Positions 23,749-32,116 of a stretch of DNA of 56,140 nt are shown piece by piece. The notes below the pieces were generated by a model. The model searched no databases. It had not been told where the DNA came from and saw only the letters and a program-made list of their open reading frames with translations. The position numbers and the translations under genes are program-made. The stretch lies in contig CAMELR010000017.1 of the NCBI GenBank assembly GCA_945923775.1, forward strand, positions 1 to 56,140, given 5' to 3'. Every line of letters starts with the position of its first letter. Within the stretch, counting starts at the first letter, position 1. This stretch comes from an uncultured Clostridia bacterium. Lineage in GTDB: Bacteria; Bacillota; Clostridia; Oscillospirales; Ruminococcaceae.

Positions 23749-24453
23749 ATGATTTTTCAGGTAGAATACAACAACCAAACGCAGTATTTTTCAAACAGTA
23801 CGGTCGAGCTTCTTCAGCTTCTGACTGTATACTGCAAATCTGACGACCCTTATACGGCGCTGATTCAGCTGGAGGGAAACGAACCTCTCACGCCGGCAGA
23901 GTATGTCAAAGCTGTTGAGCTTAAGGCTGAAAGCTATCATTTTTTCATAGGGCAGGATCTCGTTACCGTCGATACCAAGCCCAATGAATGGTATTCTGTC
24001 GCAAATGCCAGCAAAATCCCCCTGGGTGCGGCTTATACCCTGCTTCGGTATCACGGCGATCCTCCGCCGGAAATGGTCACGGATTATGAGTACGATGAGT
24101 ACAGCGACATGACAGGATTATTCGGCAACCGCGATCCGGAACTAAAGGAGCGCGGTTTCCTCATTTTTTATAACCAGGAGCATTTTGACAGGTATCTGGA
24201 TTACCTGAAATCCACCGGGAATTATCAGACTATCTACCCGATAAGAGTTGGAGAAGCAGAGTATCTTGCTTTTGACGAGCGAGGGCTTTATAATATCAGG
24301 GATTTTCTGCTGATAAAAATCATGAGCAAACGGGCGGAGGTAAATAAACTGGAGGCTGATTACAGACGGGAGTTCGGCGATAAGGAAGCCGCAGACCAGC
24401 AGAACGCAGAGCCGATTACTGATCCGCCCGCCGATGATGAAATGGAGATGTGA
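23749..24453 (+). CDS. Hypothetical ICE protein with acidic DDEMEM tail (paralogue 1)
   Basis: Encodes 234 aa. The ATG at 23749 is preferred over 23743 because GGAG lies 8 nt before it, the same spacing as in the next gene. The N-terminal part (about 1-100, VEYNNQTQYFSNSTVELLQLL) matches that of the following gene in pattern: an aromatic QYF, AL..L..N.P(L/V)T..E, and a regular run after that. No known domain is recognised. The protein ends ADDEMEM. It overlaps or abuts the SNF2 gene and so is made with it; a helper of the SNF2 protein in the donor or recipient is a reasonable guess only. Confidence 0.6.
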   Translation: MIFQVEYNNQTQYFSNSTVELLQLLTVYCKSDDPYTALIQLEGNEPLTPAEYVKAVELKAESYHFFIGQDLVTVDTKPNEWYSVANASKIPLGAAYTLLRYHGDPPPEMVTDYEYDEYSDMTGLFGNRDPELKERGFLIFYNQEHFDRYLDYLKSTGNYQTIYPIRVGEAEYLAFDERGLYNIRDFLLIKIMSKRAEVNKLEADYRREFGDKEAADQQNAEPITDPPADDEMEM

Positions 24454-24455
24454 TC

Positions 24456-25286
24456 ATGGGCGATAATGTTTATCTGAAGATAATCTCAGATGGCGAAGCA
24501 CAGTATTTCGCTAATCAGGAGATATATGTAGAGTGTATTCTTTCAGAGTTTTACCATGCCAAACAGCCGGATAAGGCTCTTAAAGAGCTGAAGCATAACC
24601 AACCTGTTACCGCAGAAGAATTTGAAGCCGCCCGGCAGTATAATGAATGCGTAAATATCAAGTTGGATTTTGATAAAAACTGTATCAATATCGAGGCAGA
24701 TGGAAATTCTCTGCTGGTTGAAAACGCAGACAGTATTTCTATCTCCGAGGCTCTTGCACGAACACTCAGTACATTATGCGTTAGCTCTCCACAGGAGAAA
24801 CTGCTTGACGTCCTCAATATCATGGGAACATATTATTTCAAATCTGAATTCATAGGCAGATATGAAAGCCTAACCTATGTTTTTGATGAAAATGTCGTGA
24901 CCCGCGAGATATATTCAGAACTGTTTGAGCTGGCTCAGAAGCTGGACCTGCGTAATCATGCCTATACATTCAGCGTTGTGTCGATGGATTCTGAAAAATA
25001 CATCACCGGCGCTTTTATTAACAGCGTTGATGAACTGGACGAGCTGGGTATAATCGAGCAGTATGACGAGGAATTCTCTCACGATGATAAGGTAAATGCC
25101 TTAATCGATTATTACATCATAGGCAATCTGGGGATAGAATCCGAAAGCCTGCCGGATAGATACTGCGATGACATAAAGTCTCATCTGGACGCCGCAGAGC
25201 TGTACGCCGATTGCCTTGAGGGAAAAACGATCACGGTTGATTACAGAGATTATCAGACAGACGAGGATTATGACATGGAGGAGTAA
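24456..25286 (+). CDS. Hypothetical ICE protein with acidic tail (paralogue 2)
   Basis: Encodes 276 aa from the ATG at 24456, with GGAG 8 nt upstream; an in-frame GTG at 24450 is too close. Its N-terminal 100 residues (YLKIISDGEAQYFANQEIYV) align by eye with the preceding protein, so the pair is a tandem duplication that diverged in the C-terminal half. The end, DEDYDMEE, carries the acidic tail seen in neighbouring proteins but not its usual final Met/Ile. No enzymatic motif is visible. Confidence 0.6.
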   Translation: MGDNVYLKIISDGEAQYFANQEIYVECILSEFYHAKQPDKALKELKHNQPVTAEEFEAARQYNECVNIKLDFDKNCINIEADGNSLLVENADSISISEALARTLSTLCVSSPQEKLLDVLNIMGTYYFKSEFIGRYESLTYVFDENVVTREIYSELFELAQKLDLRNHAYTFSVVSMDSEKYITGAFINSVDELDELGIIEQYDEEFSHDDKVNALIDYYIIGNLGIESESLPDRYCDDIKSHLDAAELYADCLEGKTITVDYRDYQTDEDYDMEE

Positions 25287-25302
25287 CCGTTTGTTATATG
25301 AG

Positions 25303-25321
25303 GTGCGACACCGTGTCGCAT
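25303..25321. repeat. 19-bp palindrome, copy 3
   Basis: GTGCGACACCGTGTCGCAT, 16 nt after a stop codon and 17 nt before the next start. Confidence 0.9.
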
Positions 25322-25337
25322 CCCGGAAAGGAGAACT

Positions 25338-26381
25338 ATGCCGGACTACAAATACTCCCGTGATGATTACTACCGCTTGACTAACGCTCCCTGCCTGGAC
25401 GTTGCAATGGCGCTCGGAATGGAGATCAACGAAAAAGGAAGCGACAAAAAAAGCTGGAAGATGAAAGGCGAACAGGGACTCTGCATTTATCGCGAGGGGA
25501 ACAACTGGTATCGTTTCTCTGACGGACGTCACGGTTTTCCAATCGACCTTGTAAAAGACAAGCTCGGCTGTACGACTGAGCAGGCGCTGGATTTTATCGC
25601 ACGGTATGTTGTCAACGGCGTATCTGAGCAGGTACGCCCAGAACGCCGCAGGACTGTTCCTCCGCCGAAGCCAGAAAAGCCGGCAGAGTTCTCACCGAAG
25701 AAGCATGACATTCCCCCAAAAAGGGTCATGGCATACCTTATAAAAGCCAGAGGCATCGATCCGGAAATAGTAACGAAAATGATACAGCGCAAAATGATAG
25801 CCGAGGACAGCCTGCACCACAACTGCCTTTTCTTTGGACGAGATGAAACCGGCGTAATACGCTCCTGCGCTCTGCGGGGAACAACGGCGGTGCAGTTCCG
25901 CGGCGAAGCTCCCGGCGGCGACAAGTCCTGCACATTTGCAATGGCAGGGCGCAATGATGTGCTGCGTATTTTTGAAAGCCCGATAGACGCAATGTCACAC
26001 GCTTCATTTTCCAAGCTGCTGGGGCGGGACTGGACAGCCGACCACCGATTGAGCGCAAACGGCAGCGGTAATTATGAGAGCATAAAAAGATACCTCACTA
26101 ACCACACGGAAATTACAGCCGTGTGGTTTTCTTATGACAATGACGAGGGCGGCAGGAACGGTGCCGCAGCTTCCAGCCAGCGGCTGCTTGACGATTTCCC
26201 CGACAGGAACTTTACGGTAAGGTTCTGCTATCCGGCTCACGGCAAGGACTGGAATGATGAATTGCGGCTCTTCCGGGCGCTTGAAGCCCACGGTGTTAAT
26301 GTCAGAGATTTTCTAGCTTCCACAGCAGAGGAACATAATATTCCTCCCCCAGAAGATGATGAGGAAGAATATGAGCCATAA
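25338..26381 (+). CDS. DUF3991/toprim-domain DNA-processing protein
   Basis: Encodes 347 aa. The N-terminal half (about 1-80, YYRLTNAPCLDVAMALGMEIN and WYRFSDGRHGFPIDLV) resembles the CHC2-like/DUF3991 region of mobile-element primases without zinc-binding cysteines. The toprim half shows RIFESPIDAMSHASF (about 212-226, the conserved Glu) and VWFSYDNDEGG (about 257-267, the DxD pair). Such proteins are thought to act as primases or nicking enzymes on the transferred strand. A Pro-rich hinge joins the halves. The end is EDDEEEYEP. It lies between two palindromes and just upstream of the candidate oriT. Confidence 0.75.
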   Translation: MPDYKYSRDDYYRLTNAPCLDVAMALGMEINEKGSDKKSWKMKGEQGLCIYREGNNWYRFSDGRHGFPIDLVKDKLGCTTEQALDFIARYVVNGVSEQVRPERRRTVPPPKPEKPAEFSPKKHDIPPKRVMAYLIKARGIDPEIVTKMIQRKMIAEDSLHHNCLFFGRDETGVIRSCALRGTTAVQFRGEAPGGDKSCTFAMAGRNDVLRIFESPIDAMSHASFSKLLGRDWTADHRLSANGSGNYESIKRYLTNHTEITAVWFSYDNDEGGRNGAAASSQRLLDDFPDRNFTVRFCYPAHGKDWNDELRLFRALEAHGVNVRDFLASTAEEHNIPPPEDDEEEYEP

Positions 26382-26384
26382 GCG

Positions 26385-26403
26385 CTGCGACACGATGCCG
26401 CAC
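26385..26403. repeat. 19-bp palindrome, copy 4 (variant)
   Basis: CTGCGACACGATGCCGCAC, 3 nt after a stop codon. An identical 19-mer recurs at 33700. Confidence 0.85.
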
Positions 26404-26587
26404 CCGTAGCATTCTTTTTTCGGCAATTACCCCGCCGGAGGCGGCACCGTACTCTGTACGGCAGGAATAGAGTGGCTCAGCCACTCTACCTGACATCGCA
26501 ATGCCAAAGGCATTGCAGGTGGTTCAAGGCGGTTTTCCTCCGGCTCAAATTTGGTTCAAGCATTTTTCTGAAAATCGAGGTGAATTT
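26404..26587. other. Candidate origin of transfer (oriT)
   Basis: Three strong inverted repeats lie close together just before the MobC-like and relaxase genes: CCGTAC/GTACGG with a 3-nt loop (26447-26461), AGAGTGGCTCAGCCACTCT (26469-26487) and GCAATGCC/GGCATTGC with a 3-nt loop (26498-26516). A weaker ATTTT/AAAAT hairpin follows. No gene fits here. Position and structure are those of MOB-P type origins, where accessory protein and relaxase bind stem-loops next to the nick site. The exact nic site cannot be called by eye. Confidence 0.55.
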
Positions 26588-27067
26588 ATGTCAGAGAATA
26601 TTCAAAGGTCAATGTATATTTCGCCGGATATAGCGGAAGAAATAAACCGATATGCCATATCCCAAAACATTTGCACAAACGAGGCAGTAAGGCGGCTCTT
26701 GAAACGAGGGCTCAGCCTGCATACGATAGGCGAAGAACAGGATACTGTCAGAAAATATATCCGTGACGAGCTTAACATCGTTATCCCGATGATTTTGAAG
26801 CCGTTTATGGATAAGCTGGACAAGTCCATTGAACGCATTATTAAAATGCAGGCGAACTCCACCAGATCTTCAGCGGCGGCTCTGCTTGCAAATGTGTTTG
26901 TAATAGGAAACACTTTTGCAGATGAAGCCTCCTGTGATGAAATACTCGCCAACTGCCTGAAGCTGTCTACCAACATCACAAGGACAAAGCAGAAAACCGA
27001 CGCTGAGTATCTGAACGAAGCCCGGCAATGGCTGGGTACGGACGTAACTAAGCCGAAGGATTACTAA
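26588..27067 (+). CDS. MobC-like relaxosome accessory protein
   Basis: Encodes 159 aa; start at 26588 behind GAGGTG. The N-terminus RSMYISPDIAEEINRYAISQNICTNEAVRRLLKRGL, quoted in parts, has the spacing of a ribbon-helix-helix DNA-binding fold (strand SMYIS, helices to about residue 45). The rest is helical and amphipathic, fitting dimerisation. It follows the candidate oriT and precedes the relaxase by 33 nt, the standard MobC-relaxase order. It probably binds oriT and recruits the relaxase. The acidic tail of its neighbours is absent (ends KPKDY). Confidence 0.65.
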   Translation: MSENIQRSMYISPDIAEEINRYAISQNICTNEAVRRLLKRGLSLHTIGEEQDTVRKYIRDELNIVIPMILKPFMDKLDKSIERIIKMQANSTRSSAAALLANVFVIGNTFADEASCDEILANCLKLSTNITRTKQKTDAEYLNEARQWLGTDVTKPKDY

Positions 27068-27086
27068 GTGCGACACCGTGTCGCAC
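27068..27086. repeat. 19-bp palindrome, copy 5
   Basis: GTGCGACACCGTGTCGCAC, perfect. It begins at the first base after a stop codon and ends 14 nt before the relaxase ATG. Confidence 0.9.
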
Positions 27087-27100
27087 CATATGGTGAGAAT

Positions 27101-28363
27101 ATGCCTAAGATAATTTACAAACAGCAGCATAACGGTGAAAACGGACGGCGGTATTCCGCTTCAAGGAACTCTCATTTCGTTCGGTACATAGGCGAGCGCG
27201 AGCACGTTATGCCTACTCACGAAACAAATCTGGTCAGGTATATTGGCGAACGGGAACACGCCGCCGGCGCTTCCGATTGTCACAATGGGCTTTTCGGATT
27301 TATAAACGGAGCTTTTTCCGACCATTATGATACTAAAGAAATGCAGAGATATGTCCGGAGAATGTCAGCTCCCACAAGAAATGTGTTTCACAGCATATTT
27401 TCTTTCACTCCGGACAGCGCCGCCGATGCCGGACTGAACAGCATAGGCGACTGGGAAAAGTGGGTGCAGTATCACATGAGCGAGGTCGCCGGCTGCATGG
27501 GCATGAGCTTCAGCAGCATTGAATACCTTGCGGCGGTTCATCTCAAAGAAAATCAGCCGCACGTCCATATCATGTGGTGGGATAAATCTCAGCAGGTTTT
27601 CATCAATAAGGTAGATCCGATCATCTGCGATAAGATACGGATTGCCGTTATCAAATCCACTTATCGGGAGCAATTCACAGAGCTTCATAATAAAGAAGAT
27701 ACTCTGCTGAATGAACTCCGCCAGACGATAAGCAGCACCACAGGCGAAATACTCACTAATCAGCAGCTTGATGATTTCTCTAAATCAATTGGCTTGGCTC
27801 TTGACAGAATACACAGCATACTGCCGAAAAAAGGACAGCTTGTATATAAGCTCATGCCCTCGGAGGTCAAGCAGGAATTGAACAAGCTGACGCATTTCAT
27901 CATTGATAATAATGCAGAATTCCGCAGGCTGTATGATGAACTCTGCGACTGCCGCCGTTTGTATAACGAAATGCTGCATAGTCCTGACAGCAGTTACGGT
28001 AGGCTTCAGATGTCGGCTTATATGGGCAAGCTGAATGACAGCGTGGAAACCCGCATAGGCAACGCAATACTGAAAGTCATTCTCAGGGAGATGAAAGCCG
28101 GTCACTGGGATACCTCAGAACAAAACGGACGGCACTATTATTCTCACAGCAATAATGCCCGAAGCAGTCAGGAATGGCTGCAGAGGTGTACGCTGGAATT
28201 ATTCCTCTCAGTTGGCAGGGTGCTTAGTCATGGCATGGAAAACAATCAAGATATTCTGCGCCAGACCTCAGAGAGCGTTTTCGGGCGCGGCGATTTGAGC
28301 AAAGAACAGCTTCGGGAGCTTCTGCTGAAAAAGCAGGACAAGGAAAATACGGCGGAAATGTGA
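27101..28363 (+). CDS. MobP3-type relaxase
   Basis: Encodes 420 aa from the ATG at 27101, behind GGTGAG; an upstream in-frame GTG is part of the palindrome. The N-terminus PKIIYKQ and repeated (F/L)VRYIGEREH segments (about 22-30 and 42-50), and the metal-binding motif AVHLKENQPHVHIMWWDK (three His; about 147-164), match MobP3-family relaxases. The relaxase nicks oriT, stays bound to the 5' end of the DNA and is carried to the recipient; Tyr residues near the N-terminus are candidates for the nucleophile. The C-terminal half is helical and ends ENTAEM, sharing the acidic tail of other element proteins. Confidence 0.8.
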   Translation: MPKIIYKQQHNGENGRRYSASRNSHFVRYIGEREHVMPTHETNLVRYIGEREHAAGASDCHNGLFGFINGAFSDHYDTKEMQRYVRRMSAPTRNVFHSIFSFTPDSAADAGLNSIGDWEKWVQYHMSEVAGCMGMSFSSIEYLAAVHLKENQPHVHIMWWDKSQQVFINKVDPIICDKIRIAVIKSTYREQFTELHNKEDTLLNELRQTISSTTGEILTNQQLDDFSKSIGLALDRIHSILPKKGQLVYKLMPSEVKQELNKLTHFIIDNNAEFRRLYDELCDCRRLYNEMLHSPDSSYGRLQMSAYMGKLNDSVETRIGNAILKVILREMKAGHWDTSEQNGRHYYSHSNNARSSQEWLQRCTLELFLSVGRVLSHGMENNQDILRQTSESVFGRGDLSKEQLRELLLKKQDKENTAEM

Positions 28364-28370
28364 TTTCCGG

Positions 28371-28389
28371 GTGCGACACGGTGTCGCAC
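28371..28389. repeat. 19-bp palindrome, copy 6
   Basis: GTGCGACACGGTGTCGCAC, perfect, 7 nt after the relaxase stop. Confidence 0.9.
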
Positions 28390-28411
28390 CTTAATGTTGA
28401 AAGGAGCTCTG

Positions 28412-28555
28412 ATGTTACAACTAAAAAACGCTGCTCCAAAGAAACGACAGCACATTCAGAAAGGAAGATGGCATGAGTGCAGAATATTTTTCTTCGGAAC
28501 AGGAGAACGACAGCAGCTTTCATATTTTCCGCACAATAAACGGACAGGAGTGTGA
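28412..28555 (+). CDS. Possible 47-aa basic small protein
   Basis: A short frame (MLQLKNAAPKKRQHIQKGRW...) with a very good AAAGGAG site 6 nt before its ATG. It is Lys/Arg-rich. It overlaps the 121-aa gene in another phase, so it may be a coupling leader rather than a functional protein. Confidence 0.3.
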   Translation: MLQLKNAAPKKRQHIQKGRWHECRIFFFGTGERQQLSYFPHNKRTGV

Positions 28556-28838
28556 GCTTGCCCTATCCGAAGAAGAACTCAACCTTATATACAATATGAA
28601 AGCGCACGAATATATTGTCGCTGATGTTAGGCTGGTAGCAGAGGAGCAGAATCTGGACATATCTGATAAGACTGCCGAAAAGGTCGCAAATGACTTTCAC
28701 AACAGCTACGAAGTCCATCCGTCCTATTGGAAAGAAATTGAAGATCAGCTCCGAAGCGAACTTAAAAGCCAGGAAGCTGCTCATTGTGGCAGCGTTCTCT
28801 CTATCAGCGAAGAAGAATGCGATGAGCTTGAAATATAA
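28473..28838 (+). CDS. Small acidic hypothetical protein with DELEI tail
   Basis: Encodes 121 aa, start behind AAAGGAAG. The protein is acidic throughout and helical; residues about 45-100 (HEYIVADVRLVAEEQNLDI to WKEIEDQL) form a compact region resembling small DUF-type proteins found in ICEs, but I cannot name it. The C-terminus SEEECDELEI carries the tail shared by its neighbours. It sits between two palindromes directly after the relaxase, suggesting a conserved accessory transfer role. Function unknown. Confidence 0.55.
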   Translation: MSAEYFSSEQENDSSFHIFRTINGQECELALSEEELNLIYNMKAHEYIVADVRLVAEEQNLDISDKTAEKVANDFHNSYEVHPSYWKEIEDQLRSELKSQEAAHCGSVLSISEEECDELEI

Positions 28839-28840
28839 CG

Positions 28841-28859
28841 GTGCGACACGATGTCGCAC
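28841..28859. repeat. 19-bp palindrome, copy 7
   Basis: GTGCGACACGATGTCGCAC, one mismatch from a perfect palindrome, 2 nt after a stop codon. Confidence 0.9.
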
Positions 28860-28922
28860 CTATTTGGAATAATTCACAAAAACCAAAAGGCAGGTTTGTA
28901 AATAGTTTTGCCTGCTAAGTAA

Positions 28923-28951
28923 TTGACAAATGCTCTCTTTTATGGTAAAAT
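28923..28951 (+). promoter_or_regulatory. Promoter of the lipoprotein gene
   Basis: TTGACA (28923-28928), 17-nt spacer, TAAAAT (28946-28951), about 40 nt before the lipoprotein start. It gives the surface-protein pair an independent promoter within the otherwise continuous gene row. Confidence 0.75.
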
Positions 28952-28993
28952 ATACTTGAAAGACAGCAGACCAAGTCAAAGGAGGTTCACGAT

Positions 28994-29596
28994 ATGAAAC
29001 GAATTTGCAGATCAACAATCGGGGTCGTAATTGTAATGGCGGCGCTGGCAGTCCTGTCCGGCTGTTCCGACCGAAAACCGGATATTGATTATACTCTCAT
29101 CGGGGGAACATATCAGGCAGAGGACAACGAATATAATGTTCAGATTTTCAAGAGCAGTTCAGATGTGACCGAGGAAGCTCCCGCAGAATCCAAGGAAAGC
29201 ACATCTGCTCCAGTAGATACTACAGCTAAGCCCGCAACAACTCAGAAAACGGCGGTTACAGTAACCACAGACAAGCCGGCAGTAACCATTCCGGCGCAGA
29301 CAGTTCGCACAGACCTGCCCAAAGTAACGGCGGAGCCGCAGTACACTACCGCTTCAACGACTACCACAAAGCCGAAGAATCAGACGGAGCCGACCGAGGT
29401 GGAGTCAGATGAGAACGGCTTCCCGGTTAACCCAAATGACGGCGACAAATTCACAGACAGTACCGGGCAGAGCTATCAGTATGATGGTTCACTTTTCTTC
29501 AGATGGATACCATATAACAATGATGGGAAAACGATAGTACAGGAGTTTCCTGACAATTACGGCGAGATAGGTTCTGGAAAGCAGGTACTTCAATAA
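28994..29596 (+). CDS. Lipoprotein with Thr/Pro-rich spacer
   Basis: Encodes 200 aa behind AAAGGAGG. Signal peptide with a lipobox LSGC (Cys24), so the protein is lipid-anchored outside the membrane. Residues about 50-140 are a Thr/Ala/Pro/Lys-rich, low-complexity spacer typical of cell-wall-spanning stalks. The C-terminal part (about 145-200, GFPVNPNDGDKFTDSTGQSYQYDGSLFFRWIP) is a small folded domain of unknown type. It is placed among DNA-processing genes of the ICE, so entry exclusion, mating-pair contact or surface adhesion are candidates; none is shown by sequence. Confidence 0.75.
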   Translation: MKRICRSTIGVVIVMAALAVLSGCSDRKPDIDYTLIGGTYQAEDNEYNVQIFKSSSDVTEEAPAESKESTSAPVDTTAKPATTQKTAVTVTTDKPAVTIPAQTVRTDLPKVTAEPQYTTASTTTTKPKNQTEPTEVESDENGFPVNPNDGDKFTDSTGQSYQYDGSLFFRWIPYNNDGKTIVQEFPDNYGEIGSGKQVLQ

Positions 29597-29612
29597 AATT
29601 GAATCAGCTTGG

Positions 29613-29637
29613 GTGCGACACGATGTCGCACCTTTTT
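29613..29637 (+). terminator. Palindrome copy 8, followed by a T-run
   Basis: GTGCGACACGATGTCGCAC (29613-29631) with TTTTT at 29633-29637, 16 nt after the lipoprotein stop. This copy has the form of an intrinsic terminator with an 8-bp stem and 3-nt loop; the others lack the T-run. Confidence 0.6.
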
Positions 29638-29656
29638 CTGTTCAGAAAGGAACCCA

Positions 29657-32071
29657 ATGAAATACAAGAAATTCATAACAAGGCTTGCCGCCGGATTAAC
29701 GGCGTTAGCATTCTGCACTACAAATGCTTTCGCCGGGCTTAACCTGGGCAATGATGACGGTACCGGTTTTTCCAGTGGTACAGATAATAACTACTGGGGT
29801 GTTCACACGGACAGCGGAAATAAGCTGTATGATACCGAGGGGTTACGGGTGACGGTATACGATGCAGAAACTAACAGAAAGGTCTTTAATACTATTGATA
29901 TTACCGGGAATCCAAATATGGCTGCCGTATCAGATATAAGTTATTTTGCTGATGGTGCTGAGTTAATATCAAAGACCTCATGGATAAAATATGTTGGTGG
30001 AACGTACAGCAGCATTAACGAATCGGATATGATAAGATTCAACAATTCTGTCATTAGCAGGTCACAAATCGGGGGATATACCTCTCAATATGTAGCCGCC
30101 CTTTCCAGCATTGATATAATCTCAACCAATAACACCTCGCACCTTGCAGAAATCAAAGCCCTGCTGAGTGAGGAGAATTTTCTGAAAAATCTATGCGACC
30201 TTTTGGGCGATGGTATGCAGTATGATGATATTACTCAGGGCAAGTACAAACTCGCTTTTGAACCCGTTTCCTATCTTCGCTACAACGGTCAGAACTGGGC
30301 GTTATCAGCTACGGAATGCGGCTTGCTTAACAAATACATGAAGAATTATTTCTCATCTGCATGGAACAGCACAAACAATCTCCGCGCCCTGCTCGGTCCT
30401 CTGACTCATTCAAACCTGCCGCGGTCAGCATTCCTTGAAAACCGCGACCTCGGCATACCAGTCTATTCGCCTACTACCAGCGACTATTACAACGGCAACC
30501 AGAACTACAACAGCGACACCTGCATTATCCGATGTTTGGGAATAGGCGTTCTTACCGCAGATCCTGCCGGAGAAGAACTCCCGGACGGAGAGGACACAGC
30601 CGAATACCACACCAACACTGATGTTTTCACCTCGTTCAGCGTAAAGAATATCGGCGATTCGCCGTTCGTGGGTACATCTGTATTCTCAATAAAGAATAGT
30701 TTGGACGAAACTCCGAAAATCTCCGAGGAGCTGAAAGATGAACCTGAGGTTGTAAAAATCAGCTACAATTCAATGGGACCGCCGTCTTTCTATTACGCAT
30801 ATCCGTCAGATGACCTGGAGGTTTCCCATTATGCCGAGGACGCAAAAGTAAAGGTGTTTGTAGATAATCCCCGTTATGTTCCGGACGAGGACGGCAACTA
30901 TCCATACGGAGTAACTCCCTACAAACTGCTTGGATACTACAGGGACGGAGATGAGATAAATCTCGGAAACGCTTATTCCGGCAGGATAACATATTCCGTG
31001 AAGAATTACAGCGGACGCTCCATTAAAAGCGGTACAGTCAGCATTACCTGCCCGGCAGATGAGGAAGCTATGGGCTGGTTTGAGTGGCACACACCGTCAA
31101 AGGCGCAGTCCGTAACGATAACCCTCAAAAGCACTAATGATGATCTGGTACTGCTGGACAAGGACGGGAATGCCTGCGAAACTCTGACTATCAGCGCGGA
31201 TATTTCCAAAGTGGAAGAGATAACACCGCCAGATCCGACGGTTTCAGACACCCGCCCGTCATGGCAGAATATTTATTCCATGTCATCGGTGCAGAGCCGT
31301 ATATCTGGCTATGTTTCAACCGAAGCGGTTCAGGAGCTGAGCTGGTATACATGGACGTTTGGAGCAGGCTGGTCGCAGAACCGCACCACCGACAAAAAGC
31401 GCGTCAAAATAATCGTTGATGGACCAACGTATGATCACCCTGATTTCCCATACCTTAACGCTGAAACGGAGAAAGAGGATATTACAATATCCGTATGGGG
31501 TGTGGATAATAAGTATTACGCCAGTGAAAGAGCCACCAAAGAAAGCGGAAAATTCTATACCGGAGCAGTCTATATATCTACCGAGAATATTGAGCTGGAG
31601 AAGCAGACCTGCACAGTATCTCTTTCTGCGGACATCAAAATTTCTCCGTCAGAGCATTGTAATACAGCCGCATATAATTTGGCGCTGGATAAATATACGA
31701 TTAAATCCGGCTATGGAATACAGATAGCCATAAACGCACATCTGTCCGGGGATACGGAATACTGCACAGGCTCTCAGACTGCGAATGTGCTGTTCCCGGA
31801 GTTCAACTATAACCGCCAGTCCACAGCAAAGTATAACCGCCTGCTTGAAAAGGTGGGAAATACCTTTGTATTCAAGCAGAACAAATATTCTTCATACAAG
31901 GATCGGGTGCATTTCACACCGATATGGTATCCGAATGGGAACTATACAATATATGCGGAGGTGTTCGATGTCTGGTGTCCGGCGGGACAGCTTTCCATAA
32001 GATTGACAGACCAGATCAGTATAAAGGGAAATGTGTTTGACGACTGGCATATCGCACCGATTAAGCCCTGA
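29657..32071 (+). CDS. Large secreted/surface protein of unknown fold
   Basis: Encodes 804 aa from the ATG at 29657, behind AAAGGA. A signal peptide with AFA cleavage site (about residue 26) is clear. The mature protein is rich in Tyr, Asn, Ser and Thr, with beta-sandwich-like repeats in the second half (about 320-560; TDVFTSFSVKNIGDSPFVG resembles CARDB-type domains). There is no LPxTG motif, C-terminal membrane segment or catalytic motif, so it is either released or held by the adjacent lipoprotein or pilus. It sits immediately downstream of the lipoprotein gene. A contact or adhesion role in conjugation is inferred only from position. Confidence 0.65.
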   Translation: MKYKKFITRLAAGLTALAFCTTNAFAGLNLGNDDGTGFSSGTDNNYWGVHTDSGNKLYDTEGLRVTVYDAETNRKVFNTIDITGNPNMAAVSDISYFADGAELISKTSWIKYVGGTYSSINESDMIRFNNSVISRSQIGGYTSQYVAALSSIDIISTNNTSHLAEIKALLSEENFLKNLCDLLGDGMQYDDITQGKYKLAFEPVSYLRYNGQNWALSATECGLLNKYMKNYFSSAWNSTNNLRALLGPLTHSNLPRSAFLENRDLGIPVYSPTTSDYYNGNQNYNSDTCIIRCLGIGVLTADPAGEELPDGEDTAEYHTNTDVFTSFSVKNIGDSPFVGTSVFSIKNSLDETPKISEELKDEPEVVKISYNSMGPPSFYYAYPSDDLEVSHYAEDAKVKVFVDNPRYVPDEDGNYPYGVTPYKLLGYYRDGDEINLGNAYSGRITYSVKNYSGRSIKSGTVSITCPADEEAMGWFEWHTPSKAQSVTITLKSTNDDLVLLDKDGNACETLTISADISKVEEITPPDPTVSDTRPSWQNIYSMSSVQSRISGYVSTEAVQELSWYTWTFGAGWSQNRTTDKKRVKIIVDGPTYDHPDFPYLNAETEKEDITISVWGVDNKYYASERATKESGKFYTGAVYISTENIELEKQTCTVSLSADIKISPSEHCNTAAYNLALDKYTIKSGYGIQIAINAHLSGDTEYCTGSQTANVLFPEFNYNRQSTAKYNRLLEKVGNTFVFKQNKYSSYKDRVHFTPIWYPNGNYTIYAEVFDVWCPAGQLSIRLTDQISIKGNVFDDWHIAPIKP

Positions 32072-32090
32072 GTGCGACACGGTGTCGCAC
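32072..32090. repeat. 19-bp palindrome, copy 9
   Basis: GTGCGACACGGTGTCGCAC, perfect. It starts at the base after a stop codon. Confidence 0.9.
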
Positions 32091-32116
32091 CCCTCACAAG
32101 TGAAAGGAATATTGTT

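Noticed and set aside
27068-27100. GTG within the palindrome as start of the relaxase
   Set aside because: It directly follows the previous stop with no ribosome site, while ATG 27101 has one and gives the usual MobP start.
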